Source: Hymenobacter fodinae
GTDB lineage: Bacteria; Bacteroidota; Bacteroidia; Cytophagales; Hymenobacteraceae
Assembly (NCBI RefSeq): GCF_004745825.1
Contig: NZ_SRLA01000001.1
Span: forward strand, 558,001 to 622,000
Length of the DNA: 64,000 bases
Direction of reading: 5' to 3'
Of the stretch, positions 52,289-61,756 are shown in pieces. The notes under the pieces were generated by a model. That model was not told the origin of the DNA. It did not search any database and saw nothing but the letters and a program-made list of their open reading frames with translations. Every line of letters starts with the position of its first letter. Within the stretch, counting starts at the first letter, position 1. A program made the position numbers and the translations under genes.

Positions 52289-52387
52289 CAGCAAACGAAA
52301 GACAAGCCCCGTAAACGCGGTTGCCTCCCTAAATAGTGCCCCGCTAGGCCACTCTTTTCAACTTGCTGTGTTCGGGAGATGTTTGCC

Positions 52388-52843
52388 TTAGCCCGAGGTC
52401 AGGTTGATGATCTGGTACACGTGGTGCTCTAGGTGCATCACATAATCTTCAGCCAGCCAGCGCAACGTAACGCTGTAGCCGTTGTCGAACTCGCAGCGCT
52501 GGGTGGCCGCGCTTTCGGGCAGGTTCTCAAGCAGGCGCACAATCTGCCGGTTGTATAAGGTCAAGAGCTGCAGCAGTTCGGCGGCGGGAGTGTGCTGGTA
52601 CCGCGACAGAATCACCCACTGGTCCTGATCGTAGGGGGTGATAAGCAGGGGCTCGGGCTCTAGCTGGCTGAGCACAAAGCGGCGGTGGTTGTTGGCGGCC
52701 GAGTCGATAAGGTGGCCTAGAATCTCCTTCTTCGACCACTGCCCGGGAGCAGGAGTATAGGCTAGCTCGGTCTCCGAAAAAGTATCTATTGAGCTGTTTA
52801 ACACCCCTAATAGCTTGCGTAACCGGTGGCTAATATCTTGCAT
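52388..52843 (-). CDS. DinB-family protein
   Basis: A 151-residue DinB/YfiT-fold protein, with the typical GHLIDSAANNHRRF and YVMHLEHHVYQI (His ligands) and PGQWSKKEILGHL. The role is unknown; such proteins can act as bacillithiol-type transferases. Confidence 0.85.
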   Translation of the reverse strand: MQDISHRLRKLLGVLNSSIDTFSETELAYTPAPGQWSKKEILGHLIDSAANNHRRFVLSQLEPEPLLITPYDQDQWVILSRYQHTPAAELLQLLTLYNRQIVRLLENLPESAATQRCEFDNGYSVTLRWLAEDYVMHLEHHVYQIINLTSG

Positions 52844-52999
52844 CTCCCAGGCTAATCAGTTGTAGCAGGGTCCGCACGGTGGGCCCTGGGCTTGGCAGCA
52901 ACCAAACTTGCGCGCAAAGATGCCGTTATCTGAGCTGAACTAACATAGATTGCCTTGTAATTCACCGGTTTATCCGGATTTTTCCGTTTTACGTCCCAT

Positions 53000-54445
53000 A
53001 TGGAACTCCATACCGCTCCTGCCCCGGCTGCCGCTGCATCTGATTCGGTTGAACTGCTTTTTCAGCGCCAGCGGGCGCGGGCTGAGGCCCTGCGCCGGGA
53101 AGGGTGGGAGTCGAGGGCCGCCCGGCTCCGCAAGCTAAGCCGCTGGATTGATGACAACCGAGCCGCTATTCAGCAGGCGCTCTACGCCGATTTTCGCAAG
53201 CCCGCCGCCGAAACGGACGTCTCGGAAATCTGGTCGTCGCAGGTAGAAATCAAGCACACGCTGCGCAATCTGAAGCAATGGACGCAGCCCCGCCCCGTGG
53301 GCACCCCCATTTCGCTGATGGGCACCCGCAACTGGGTGCAGTATGAGCCCAAGGGTGTCTGTTTGATTATTGCCCCCTGGAACTATCCGTTCTACCTGGC
53401 CATCGACCCGCTGGCCTCTGCCTTGGCCGCCGGCAATGCCTGTATCATCAAGCCCTCCGAAATAACGCCGACGGTAGCCGCCCTGCTTGCCCGCATGTGC
53501 CGTGAGCTCTTCGACCCCGCCGAAGTGACCGTGGTAGAGGGCGACAAAGACGTGGCCACGGCACTACTGAAGCTGCCTTTCAACCACATTTTCTTCACGG
53601 GTAGCCCGCAGGTAGGCAAAATAGTGATGCGCGCCGCCGCCGAGCACCTGGCCAGCGTAACCCTGGAGCTGGGCGGCAAGAGCCCCGTAATTGTGGATGA
53701 TACCGCCGACCTGCGCGATGCCGCTGAGAAAATTATGTGGGGTAAGGGCATCAATGCCGGTCAAACCTGTGTGGCCCCCGACTACGTGCTGGTACAGGAG
53801 TCGGTGAAGGAGAAGCTGGTGGAGGAAATGAAAGACGTGGTAAGGCGCTTTTATGACCCTGAAGGAGAGGGGGTAGCCGCTTCCAAGTCGTATGCCCGCA
53901 TCGTAAATCAGCACCACTTTCAGCGCATTGCCAGCTTGCTAGAAGATGCCCAAGCTCAGGGTGCCAACATCCTCTCTGGGGGTATGGTAGATGCCGGCCA
54001 GCGGTTTATTGAGCCAACGCTGTTGGAAGGAGCCCCCGCCGAAAGCCGCATTATGCAGGAGGAGATTTTTGGGCCGTTGTTGCCCATCATTCCCTTCCGA
54101 ACCCTCATGGAAGCCACCGATGTGGTAAACTCTCGTCTGCAGCCGTTGGCCCTGTACGTGTTTAGTCAAAGTGCCGAGCATCAGCGCTACTTGCTCCAGA
54201 ATATTCCCGCCGGCGGCTCCTGCGTCAACGAAACCATCCTGCACCTGGCCCACCCCGACCTGCCCTTCGGTGGCTTCGGCAACAGTGGCCTAGGCAAGGC
54301 TCACGGCTTTGCGGGGTTTGTAGGGTTCAGCAACGAAAAATCCGTGCTGAAGCAGCGCGTAGGACGCACCGGCATTAAAACTATGTATCCGCCCTACACG
54401 CCCAAAGTCAGAAAAATGATTGGGTGGCTACTGAAATTCTTCTAG
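53000..54445 (+). CDS. Aldehyde dehydrogenase, class-3-like
   Basis: A 481-residue NAD(P)-dependent aldehyde dehydrogenase. The motifs are IAPWNYPFYLAIDPLASALA, IFFTGSPQVGKIVMRAAAEH, catalytic Glu in LELGGKSPVIVDDTAD and catalytic Cys in GINAGQTCVAPDYVLV, then PEEIFGPLLP-type IMQEEIFGPLLPIIPF. The C-terminal hydrophobic tail (MIGWLLKFF) is typical of class 3 fatty-aldehyde dehydrogenases. It lies next to a fatty-alcohol-oxidase-like gene, so alcohol-to-acid oxidation is plausible. Confidence 0.92.
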   Translation: MELHTAPAPAAAASDSVELLFQRQRARAEALRREGWESRAARLRKLSRWIDDNRAAIQQALYADFRKPAAETDVSEIWSSQVEIKHTLRNLKQWTQPRPVGTPISLMGTRNWVQYEPKGVCLIIAPWNYPFYLAIDPLASALAAGNACIIKPSEITPTVAALLARMCRELFDPAEVTVVEGDKDVATALLKLPFNHIFFTGSPQVGKIVMRAAAEHLASVTLELGGKSPVIVDDTADLRDAAEKIMWGKGINAGQTCVAPDYVLVQESVKEKLVEEMKDVVRRFYDPEGEGVAASKSYARIVNQHHFQRIASLLEDAQAQGANILSGGMVDAGQRFIEPTLLEGAPAESRIMQEEIFGPLLPIIPFRTLMEATDVVNSRLQPLALYVFSQSAEHQRYLLQNIPAGGSCVNETILHLAHPDLPFGGFGNSGLGKAHGFAGFVGFSNEKSVLKQRVGRTGIKTMYPPYTPKVRKMIGWLLKFF

Positions 54446-54706
54446 GGTGGTGATGAGGTGAGAAAGTGAGGGGGTGATAAGGTAGCAAGGCAGAAGACAC
54501 ATCATCTTTCTGTGGCCTATAAGTAGACGGAACCCTACTTGCTACAAACCTCATACTGGCCTAGCACCGCATAGTCTACCTCATTACATCACCCATCTAC
54601 TTTTCGTATGCAAGCCGAGTAGTTTTCGGGAAAATTGTCGAACTTATCGGGGCCCGGCGTGGGCTGTGTCGGCGCCGGATCAGTGTACTCTTCTGCCCAC
54701 CCGTTC

Positions 54707-56752
54707 ATGTTCTTCACCGAAGCTCAGCGCGTCACCCTGCGCGCCCTCGCCGATACGTTTATTCCTGCAGTGCCCGGTCATAAAGCCGAAGACCCCGCAT
54801 ACTGGGCGCGGCGCGGCTCCGAAGGCGTAGACCTAGATAAGATTGGGCAGGTGCTGGAGGCGCAGCCCGCCGGGGCCCGCAAAGAGTTTATGCAACTGCT
54901 AACCCTGCTGGAAACTCCCGCGGTAGGCCTGACATGGTTTGGGCCGCTGCGACCTTTCAGCCGGCTAGCGCTCGAGCAGCGGGAGAAGCTCCTGCAAAGC
55001 TGGGCGGCCAGCAACGTGCCGCAGTTTCGGAAAGGCTTTCATGCTCTGCGCAAGCTGTTTACCTTCTTGTTTTATGGCAGCTCCACCCCCGAGCAGGGCA
55101 ACTTTGTGTGGGAGCATATTGGCTACCCTGGCCCTCAAACCGAAGAGCTAGTTGACACGCCTAGGCCTATCAATACCCTGCAGCCAACCCAAGACGTGAC
55201 CTACGACTGCGATGTGCTGGTAATTGGCAGCGGTGCGGGCGGTGGGGTAGTGGCCGGCGAGCTAGCCGCGGCGGGCCAAGATGTGCTGGTGCTCGAAAAA
55301 GGCCCTTACTTCCACGGTGCCGACTTCACCCAGCGGGAGGTAGACATGCTAGGCCACCTCTACGACGGGCGCGGAGCCATCAGTACCCAAGATGGCGGCA
55401 TTGCCCTGCTGGCGGGCTCCTGCCTGGGCGGGGGCACCACTGTAAACTGGGCGGGGGCTTTTCGTACTCCCGACTATATATTACAGGAGTGGGCCCGCGA
55501 GCATCAGGTACCGCACTTCACTTCCCCGGATTTCAAGAAAAGTCTTGATGCCATCAGCCGAGCCCTGAGCGTCAACATCGACTATCACCGCCATAATGGC
55601 CAGAACCAGGCGCTCTGGGACGGATCTACTAAGCTAGGCCAAGAGGTAAAGCTAATTCCTCGCAATGAAAAGGGCCTTACTGATACCGAAGCGCACTTCC
55701 GGGGCCTGGGCTACAGCTGCTTCGGCGACCGGCACGGCGTGAAGCAGGGCACGCTCAACACCTATCTGCAACAGGCCTACGACCACGGCGCCCGCCTGCT
55801 AGCCGACACGCACGTGGAACGCATTACTATTTCCGGCAACCGCGCTACCGGCGCCGAGGCCCTGCATACCTCCGCCGATGGGCGCCCCGTACGTGTGACG
55901 GTGCGGGCCCGCCGGGTAGTAGTGGCGGGCGGTTCCATCCAGACGCCGGCCTTGCTGCTGCGCAGTGGCCTGAAACATCCGCATATTGGAGAGCACCTGC
56001 ACCTGCACCCCACGGTAGCCGTGTCGGCGCACTACGCCCACGCCATCAACCCCTGGCACGGGCCTATGATGTCGGTGGTGAATGACTGCTTCACGATGCT
56101 GGATGGCACCAACTTTGGGGTAAAGCTGGAAACGCCCCCGGCCCACAGCGGCTTGATGGCTATGGTGCTGCCTTGGCGCTCCGGTGAGCAGCACAAGGAT
56201 ATGATGCGCCAAGCGGCCCACCTCGGCTCGTTCATTGTGCTTACCCGCGACCGGGATGGGGGCTGCGTGAAGATTGATAAGCACGGCGCCCCCCTCATCG
56301 ACTACGTGCTCAGCGACTTCGACCGCAACCACTTGCTGCAAGGTGTGCGCGCCGCCGCCGACATTCACGTGGCTGCCGGTGCTGATAAGGTGTATCTGCC
56401 CCATGGTACCTTGCCCATTCTGCACGCCCAAAACGGTGTACCCCAAAACCCGGAAGTGCTGGCGCAACTGCCCCACCTGGGCTGGAAGCCCAACCAGTTC
56501 AGCCTCTACAGTGCTCACCAAATGAGTACCTGCCGCATGGGCGGCGACGCGGGCACTCACCCCACTATGCCCACCGGAGAGCTATACGAGGTCGGCAATT
56601 TGTTCGTGGCCGATGCCTCCGCATTCCCCACGTGCAGCGGCGTAAATCCTATGCTGACCATTATGGCGCTGGCGCATTACACCGCCCAGCACCTGAAAAC
56701 CAGCAACCCGGCGGTGCGGTCGGGGGCAGCGGCTACGGTAGCTGTAGGGTAA
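54707..56752 (+). CDS. GMC-family oxidoreductase, long-chain alcohol oxidase-like
   Basis: A 681-residue flavoprotein from the ATG at 54707 (MFFTEAQRVTLRALADTF). The FAD motif CDVLVIGSGAGGGVVAGELA lies near residue 165, and AGSCLGGGTTVNWAGAFRTP is another FAD-contact motif. The C-terminal catalytic part has the STCRMGGDAGTHPTMPTGE and NLFVADASAFPTCSGVNPML motifs, with the His in the SAHQMSTCRMGG region. The long N-terminal ~160-residue helical part and overall length fit fatty-alcohol oxidases. It follows the aldehyde dehydrogenase gene on the same strand at a gap of about 260 bases. Confidence 0.93.
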   Translation: MFFTEAQRVTLRALADTFIPAVPGHKAEDPAYWARRGSEGVDLDKIGQVLEAQPAGARKEFMQLLTLLETPAVGLTWFGPLRPFSRLALEQREKLLQSWAASNVPQFRKGFHALRKLFTFLFYGSSTPEQGNFVWEHIGYPGPQTEELVDTPRPINTLQPTQDVTYDCDVLVIGSGAGGGVVAGELAAAGQDVLVLEKGPYFHGADFTQREVDMLGHLYDGRGAISTQDGGIALLAGSCLGGGTTVNWAGAFRTPDYILQEWAREHQVPHFTSPDFKKSLDAISRALSVNIDYHRHNGQNQALWDGSTKLGQEVKLIPRNEKGLTDTEAHFRGLGYSCFGDRHGVKQGTLNTYLQQAYDHGARLLADTHVERITISGNRATGAEALHTSADGRPVRVTVRARRVVVAGGSIQTPALLLRSGLKHPHIGEHLHLHPTVAVSAHYAHAINPWHGPMMSVVNDCFTMLDGTNFGVKLETPPAHSGLMAMVLPWRSGEQHKDMMRQAAHLGSFIVLTRDRDGGCVKIDKHGAPLIDYVLSDFDRNHLLQGVRAAADIHVAAGADKVYLPHGTLPILHAQNGVPQNPEVLAQLPHLGWKPNQFSLYSAHQMSTCRMGGDAGTHPTMPTGELYEVGNLFVADASAFPTCSGVNPMLTIMALAHYTAQHLKTSNPAVRSGAAATVAVG

Positions 56753-56830
56753 TAACTAGCAGATAAGCGAGGAGATAACCGTGCGGTATGGTTTTAGCGT
56801 ATGGGGAGGCACACGCCACCTACTTGTACC

Positions 56831-57244
56831 ATGTCTCCTGCCCGCTTATTACTCGCCCTGGCCCTCACTACCACCCTCGCTTCTAGCTGCGCCCGCCGTA
56901 ACCGGAGCATCCCGGAGGCGAAGTCGGTAGCAACCCCGGCTCCCGCACCCGTAGTGGCGTCGTCGGCCGCCCGCGACCTGACCGACGTACTGACCGACGA
57001 ACTCAACCTAACCGGCGACCAGCCTAGGCAGGTGCGCGCCATCTTCACGGAAACCGCCGAAAAGGCCAATGCCGCCCAGCGCCAGTACAGCGCCGACCGC
57101 CCCGCTCTGATGGCCGAGCTGAAGCGCATCAATGCCAACTCCGATAAGCAGCTGCAGCAAGTACTTACAGCTTCTCAGTATCAGAAGCTGAAAGTCAAGC
57201 AGCGCCAAGTGCAGGAGCAAATGCGCGCCCGCAAAGCCGGCTGA
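56831..57244 (+). CDS. Small lipoprotein, Spy/CpxP-like helical
   Basis: A 137-residue lipoprotein (signal ending LASSCARRN, start ATG at 56831). The mature part is helical with a Spy/CpxP-like pattern (LTDELNLTGDQPRQVRAIF, QLQQVLTASQYQKLKVKQ). Such proteins act as periplasmic chaperones or stress sensors. The function is inferred from pattern only. Confidence 0.72.
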   Translation: MSPARLLLALALTTTLASSCARRNRSIPEAKSVATPAPAPVVASSAARDLTDVLTDELNLTGDQPRQVRAIFTETAEKANAAQRQYSADRPALMAELKRINANSDKQLQQVLTASQYQKLKVKQRQVQEQMRARKAG

Positions 57245-57372
57245 TTAAGCTCTTGAAAAGAACAGACATACACTAGGCAACTCTTTCTCAGAAAGATGCA
57301 TCTGGCGTGCGGTTGCCGCTGCGGCTTATGGCCAGCGGCGAGCAATAGGTTTCACGCTAACCGCATGTTCTG

Positions 57373-57879
57373 ATGAAAAAACTCTTCTTAGCTGGGTTAT
57401 TACTGGCTGGGGCCAGTGCCCAGGCGCAATCTACCACCGAGGTGCAGGCCTTGACCCGGCGCCTCAATGAGTTGGCCCGTGACCCCGACGAGCCCGAAAC
57501 AGAAGTGCGTGCTCAGCTCAGCAACTGTCACTTTACGGAGGTAATCCGCAAGTACCGTACAGATGGCAGTAGCTCGGGAGCTTTCCAGGTTAGTCACCAA
57601 AAGAACGGCGCCGATTGGGCCGTAAAGTCTGATGACAAGGTGGAGTTTGAGCTGCGCATGGGCGTAGAGTGGAGCCAGGTAACGGCGCTAACCTATGCGC
57701 CCGCTCACAACGAGGAGAAGAACCGCCGTTACTACGAAATAAAAATAACGCGCCGTCCGCCTGGCAAAAGCGACACCACCACGCTGGAAATGCCCGTGTA
57801 TACCTCCGACGAGGCAGTAGTACGCGACTTGGTACAGCGCTTGGAAAAAGTGCGGCGCAGCTGTGCCGCCAAGGGGTAA
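57373..57879 (+). CDS. Secreted protein of unknown function
   Basis: A 168-residue protein with a signal peptide (KKLFLAGLLLAGASAQAQS). The mature part has no recognised family (CHFTEVIRKYRTDGSS, GADWAVKSDDKVEFELRMG). It follows the lipoprotein by about 130 bases on the same strand. The function is unknown. Confidence 0.65.
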   Translation: MKKLFLAGLLLAGASAQAQSTTEVQALTRRLNELARDPDEPETEVRAQLSNCHFTEVIRKYRTDGSSSGAFQVSHQKNGADWAVKSDDKVEFELRMGVEWSQVTALTYAPAHNEEKNRRYYEIKITRRPPGKSDTTTLEMPVYTSDEAVVRDLVQRLEKVRRSCAAKG

Positions 57880-57890
57880 AGTAGCTGAAT

Positions 57891-57931
57891 GCGCTAGGCC
57901 ACTTCTGAGCCAAACAGGAGTGGCCTAGCGC
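57891..57931. terminator. Hairpin formed by two inverted copies of the iterated 10-mer
   Basis: GCGCTAGGCCACT (57891-57903) pairs perfectly with AGTGGCCTAGCGC (57919-57931). It lies between convergent genes (end of the protein at 57879, end of the hydrolase at 58038), so it may act as terminator for either. Confidence 0.6.
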
Positions 57932-58037
57932 CATTGCCAACGTAGTTTAGCCCACAATCTTGCTGCTTAGTATAGGCCTGGTGTCCATCTGTTATCGCCC
58001 ACTGCTTGGCTGTCGGTTGGTCGGCTTTGAGAGTGGC

Positions 58038-58835
58038 CTAGGCCGATTTCAGGTACCGCTCCAGTGAAGAGATAGTGGCCACCGGTGCGCTCAAGTGCGG
58101 ATAGTGTCCAGTTGTGTTCAGAATATCAAGGTGGCTGCCTGCCAGATGCTCGTGGAGGTAGTGGCCTACATTGCTGGGAGCTATGGAGTCTTGTGCCGAC
58201 TGTATTACCAGCGTAGGCACGCGCAGCTTCGGCAACTCTGACCGATAGTCAGACAAGAAAGTGGCCCGGGCAAATTGGCGGGCTATAGCCGGATCAACTT
58301 CGGAAAAGCTGGCTAGTACGTCATCAACAAGGTCGGGACGCATATCACCGCCCACAATATTAGGCACCATGGTATCGGACCACGCGCGATAGTCGCGGTC
58401 GAGAAAGCCGAGAATCTCCTCCAGGTCGGCGGGCTCAAATCCCCCGAAGTAGTCGCCATCGTTCACGTAGCACGGTGAGGCCGCCAGCAGCACTAGGCGC
58501 TCAAATAAAGCGGGTTCCTGAATGGCAGCCAGCATTCCAATCATCCCGCTTACCGAATGCCCCACGTACACCACCTTGGGAAGGTTCAGGGTGCGGAGCA
58601 GCTCCAGCAGGTCATTGGCGTAGCCGCGCAGGGTTTGGTAGCGCGAGAAATCATATGCCGACTTATCGGAGCGGCCGGAGCCTACCAAATCGAAGAGCAC
58701 TACTTGGTGGCGGGCCGCAAATGCCGGCGCCACATAGCGCCAAGCTTGTTGATCGGTGCCAAACCCGTGGCCAAACACCAGCGTCTGGGGGCCTGACCCA
58801 TAAGTGGAAACATGATGACGATGGAGAATATCCAT
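58038..58835 (-). CDS. RsbQ-like alpha/beta hydrolase
   Basis: A 265-residue alpha/beta hydrolase. The oxyanion HGFG lies near residue 24, and the nucleophile elbow VYVGHSVSGMIGMLAA has Ser. The acid is Asp in VPTLVIQSAQDSIAP and the His is in LNTTGHYPHLSAP. RsbQ-type members activate sigma-B signalling in Bacillus or act as hydrolases of unknown substrates in other bacteria. The stop TAG lies in a copy of the iterated 10-mer. Confidence 0.93.
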   Translation of the reverse strand: MDILHRHHVSTYGSGPQTLVFGHGFGTDQQAWRYVAPAFAARHQVVLFDLVGSGRSDKSAYDFSRYQTLRGYANDLLELLRTLNLPKVVYVGHSVSGMIGMLAAIQEPALFERLVLLAASPCYVNDGDYFGGFEPADLEEILGFLDRDYRAWSDTMVPNIVGGDMRPDLVDDVLASFSEVDPAIARQFARATFLSDYRSELPKLRVPTLVIQSAQDSIAPSNVGHYLHEHLAGSHLDILNTTGHYPHLSAPVATISSLERYLKSA

Positions 58836-59203
58836 AAGTGGTGCAGTACAAGCAGTATAAAACCAGTCTTGAGTAGTAATAGAGAGTTATGAACCCTCCG
58901 GTAGGGAGGGTCAAACAGTAAGCTACTGATAATTACAAATCACTAATGCGCCCTTCCCAACATAGTACAGCTTTCCCTTTCTGGACCACAAGGCAGGCCT
59001 CGCGAAAACCTGCGCTTAGCTACGTGGTAGGCCTAAATAAGCTGCCACTGCATTATGGCCTTAGCCACATGTAGCAGAGGTCATGACAAACACGGCAGCC
59101 CCGGTTCACCAATCGGGGCTGTCGTGTTTAGAGCTTTGCGCCCGCATAGCGTACCGGTCCTGGGTGCATCTTGCGGCCGTACCCGGGGCCAGTACGCTAT
59201 GCG
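58836..59203. other. Intergenic region
   Basis: About 370 bases without a gene I can support. The hairpin at 59088-59129 is the clear feature. Other frames in this stretch are short and unconvincing. Confidence 0.45.
59088..59129 (-). terminator. Terminator of the small unknown gene
   Basis: A 16-bp stem with one mismatch (59088-59103 with 59114-59129), flanked by AAA/TTT, lies beyond the minus-strand stop at 59204. Confidence 0.6.
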
Positions 59204-59446
59204 TTACTGAAGCTTGCTCGCGCATAGGGCCGTAAATGCCGGGCAGCAGTCCGTTAGCAGGTCCACGGAGTATCCGCCGGGCTCCGGTACTAGCTGCAGC
59301 TCGGGGCGGCTGCCATGGTCTGGGCAATACAGGCCTTCTAGCTTCTGGTACAGATGAGCTAAGAGCTGTTCTTCCTGGTTGTAGAGCAGTAGTTGCTTGA
59401 CAACCTCAACGTTAACATTTTCATTTTGGAAGGTAGAAGTGGGCAT
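59204..59446 (-). CDS. Small protein of unknown function
   Basis: An 80-residue protein from the ATG at 59446. It is helical (EVVKQLLLYNQEEQLLAHLY) with three Cys residues in the C-terminal half (LYCPDHG; LLTDCCPAFT). No family is recognised. It is probably real because of its terminator, but it could be a spurious frame. Confidence 0.5.
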   Translation of the reverse strand: MPTSTFQNENVNVEVVKQLLLYNQEEQLLAHLYQKLEGLYCPDHGSRPELQLVPEPGGYSVDLLTDCCPAFTALCASKLQ

Positions 59447-59485
59447 ACGCAATTGGTTAAGTGGACCAAACAGCCCGCTGCACAC

Positions 59486-59838
59486 TCAGTTATATTCAAC
59501 TTTTTCCCCACTCTTTCATAGCCTCTTTGCTATGATATAAATAAGCAGTGAAAAAATTGTTATATTGTTGATTTACAGCGAGTAACAAGCTCAAAATATA
59601 GGGTTAATTCTGTTTCGAGCAGTAGTATGGCTGGTCGTTTTTTGTTTTTCCTCGGTTTTGGAAGATCAATGCATGCATGTAATAGTTAAGGTGGCCTAGC
59701 ATAGGCCTTGAAAGAAGCTGATTACATGTCGGCCTCTATGTAGCAGAACCGTATAGCAGTCTACCGACGGGTTTGAGTGCTTATTGAGCCCAATCCAGCG
59801 GTAAACTCCCACCTTTGCACCCCATTCGTTTCTTCTTT
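59486..59838. other. Intergenic region
   Basis: An AT-rich region before the thioesterase gene, with a near copy of the iterated motif (GGTGGCCTAG) at about 59691. No gene was recognised. Confidence 0.45.
59810..59817 (+). promoter_or_regulatory. Candidate -7 element of the thioesterase gene
   Basis: CACCTTTG resembles TAnnTTTG and lies 21 bases before the ATG at 59839. TTG at 59784-59786 lies 23 bases upstream, near the usual -33 position. Confidence 0.35.
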
Positions 59839-60354
59839 ATGGCTGCTAAATCCTTAGTTCGGACTCCCGAAACCACCCACCGCATCTTGTTTCAGGACTG
59901 CGACATGCTAGGCCACCTCAACAACGCGCGTTACCTCGACTATTTCCTTAATGCTCGCGAAGAGCATACCATTCAGCACTACTCCCTCAACCTAGGCCAG
60001 TTGGCGCAGCAACTAGGTGCCGGTTGGGTAATTACCAAGCACCATATTGCTTACCTCCGTCCTGCCCAGCACGCCGAAATGGTCCGCATCCGAACCCAGC
60101 TCATCCATTTCGATAACTCTAACTTGGTGGTGGAGATGCAAATGCTAAGCGACGACGGCCTACGGCTGAAGGCAGTGCTGTGGTCGGAAATGGCGTTTGT
60201 ACGCGTACCCGGCGGCACCCGCACCGAGCACTCCGACGACCTAATGGATATGCTGGAGCAACTAGATGTGGAGGATATCAGCTACGACCCCGATGGGTTT
60301 GATGAGCGCGTGAAGCGCTTGCGCAAACAGCTCAAGCATGCTCGAAATGAGTAG
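59839..60354 (+). CDS. Acyl-CoA thioesterase, 4HBT-like
   Basis: A 171-residue hotdog-fold thioesterase from the ATG at 59839. The catalytic Asp region is FQDCDMLGHLNNARYLDYF, with HHIAYLRPAQHAEMVRI and LWSEMAFVRVPGG following. The family hydrolyses acyl-CoA or acyl-ACP. It may feed fatty-acid metabolism like the neighbouring oxidases, but no operon is evident. Confidence 0.92.
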   Translation: MAAKSLVRTPETTHRILFQDCDMLGHLNNARYLDYFLNAREEHTIQHYSLNLGQLAQQLGAGWVITKHHIAYLRPAQHAEMVRIRTQLIHFDNSNLVVEMQMLSDDGLRLKAVLWSEMAFVRVPGGTRTEHSDDLMDMLEQLDVEDISYDPDGFDERVKRLRKQLKHARNE

Positions 60355-60448
60355 GGCCGCGGGAGTGGCCTAGGCCACAATTTTATAAGCGCGCAAGCTC
60401 AACTATAGCGCCCCAGGCAACAACCCCTGCCTGCTCCTATCGTTAAAG

Positions 60449-60483
60449 AAAAGCCGAGGCTACCGTGCGTAGCCTCGGCTTTT
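60449..60483 (+). terminator. Rho-independent terminator
   Basis: A 14-bp perfect stem (60449-60462 with 60470-60483) is followed by TT. Confidence 0.7.
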
Positions 60484-60511
60484 TAGTTGTTGTACCTAAC
60501 GTATTTGTACG

Positions 60512-61078
60512 ATGAGTCTCTTTGGAAGCGACGCCCTCAAGGGCAAGAAAATAGCTATTGTTGCCACCGACGGTTTTGAGCAGTCGGAGCTGGAAAAACC
60601 CAAGAAATACCTCGAAGGCGAGGGAGCCGAAACCCACGTTATTTCCCTGAAAAGTGGCTCTATCAAGGGCTGGGACGAAAAAGACTGGGGTGATAAAGTG
60701 GATGTTGACAAAGTAATTAGCGACGTAAAAGTGGCCGACTACGACGCTCTGGTGCTACCCGGCGGCCAAATGAATCCCGACGTGCTGCGGACTAAACCGG
60801 AAGCGGTAAGCTTTATTGGCGAGTTTGTGCGCTCCGGCAAACCCGTAGCCGCCATTTGCCACGGCCCCTGGACGCTCATTGAAGCCGGAGTTGTGCAGGG
60901 CAAAACGCTCACCAGCTGGCCTAGCCTCCAAACCGACCTAAAAAATGCCGGCGCTACTTGGGTAGACGAAACGGTGGTGGTTGATGGGAACATTATCACC
61001 AGCCGTAACCCCCAAGACATTCCGAACTTCAACGAGAAGATAAAGGAAGCTCTGGTAAAAGACTCGGTGCACGCCTAG
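60512..61078 (+). CDS. DJ-1/PfpI-family protein (YhbO-like)
   Basis: A 188-residue class-I amidotransferase-fold protein. The nucleophile Cys is in AAICHGPWTLIEAG, and the acidic residue that activates it is in TDGFEQSELEKPK. The motif DALVLPGGQMNPD is typical. Members are deglycases/glyoxalases or chaperones under stress. Cytoplasmic. Confidence 0.93.
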   Translation: MSLFGSDALKGKKIAIVATDGFEQSELEKPKKYLEGEGAETHVISLKSGSIKGWDEKDWGDKVDVDKVISDVKVADYDALVLPGGQMNPDVLRTKPEAVSFIGEFVRSGKPVAAICHGPWTLIEAGVVQGKTLTSWPSLQTDLKNAGATWVDETVVVDGNIITSRNPQDIPNFNEKIKEALVKDSVHA

Positions 61079-61084
61079 GCCTGT

Positions 61085-61140
61085 AGGATATCAAAAAAGC
61101 CCCGCTGGCTACATAGCCAGCGGGGCTTTTTTGATATCCT
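61085..61140. terminator. 26-bp perfect hairpin, bidirectional
   Basis: Arms 61085-61110 and 61115-61140 pair perfectly with a 4-base loop. It lies between the convergent DJ-1 gene and the membrane protein gene, whose stop codon it overlaps. Confidence 0.75.
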
Positions 61141-61648
61141 ACGAAACTCGTAATAGTAGCTCGCCGGCCCAGCGGTGATATAGTAGGTAAAAGCCTACAT
61201 CAAACAAGAACAGAAATGTGCCTTGTACCCACAAGGAGCGCCCAAACCCTAGCAGACGCTCTGGGCGTACCGCGCCAACAGCATGGGCGCGGGCTCGGAG
61301 CCAGCTGCCCACGCACACATAGGCCACATCTAGGCCTGCATTGAACAGCAAAATCTTCTCAAACTGAAACTGAGCGGTAAGGCTTTCCGCCAGCGTGAGC
61401 CCAGCCACACTAGCAGGATGTGCCCTCAATATTCCCCATACAGCCAATAGGGCATTTACCGCGTTCCAGCCCACGTTCATCAGGTGGAAATGATGAGTTT
61501 CTGTTCGGGCGTCGGTTTGCTTGACCATATAGCCGCTCACTAGCAAGTTCAGCAAGGCCCAGGAGCCCAGCACGGCCATACCACGCTCCGCTAGCAGTTC
61601 GCGGGCTTGATTAATAGCGGGTAGTATTTCTGAGGATAGAATAGCCAA
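61139..61648 (-). CDS. DUF6992-like membrane protein
   Basis: A 169-residue membrane protein with four hydrophobic segments (GSWALLNLLVSGYMV; NALLAVWGIL; ILLFNAGLDVAYVCVG; FLFLFDVGFYLLY) and the motif HFHLMNVGWNAVNA. It begins at a TTG at 61648; no ATG lies upstream. It is related to the Bacteroidota DUF6992 family, whose function is unknown. Confidence 0.75.
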   Translation of the reverse strand: MAILSSEILPAINQARELLAERGMAVLGSWALLNLLVSGYMVKQTDARTETHHFHLMNVGWNAVNALLAVWGILRAHPASVAGLTLAESLTAQFQFEKILLFNAGLDVAYVCVGSWLRARAHAVGAVRPERLLGFGRSLWVQGTFLFLFDVGFYLLYHRWAGELLLRVS

Positions 61649-61756
61649 AGTGGCGACTATGTAAGGAGGGCGGATGATGAGCAGTTGAACGCAAAAGAGG
61701 AAGCCACAAGCTTCCTCTTTTACTATACTCTATATGGCAGTCAGAATTAGGCAGGC

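Noticed and set aside
55799..56560. 253-residue minus-strand frame opposite the GMC oxidase
   Set aside because: The plus-strand oxidase has clear FAD and catalytic motifs across the same stretch; the opposite frame has none.
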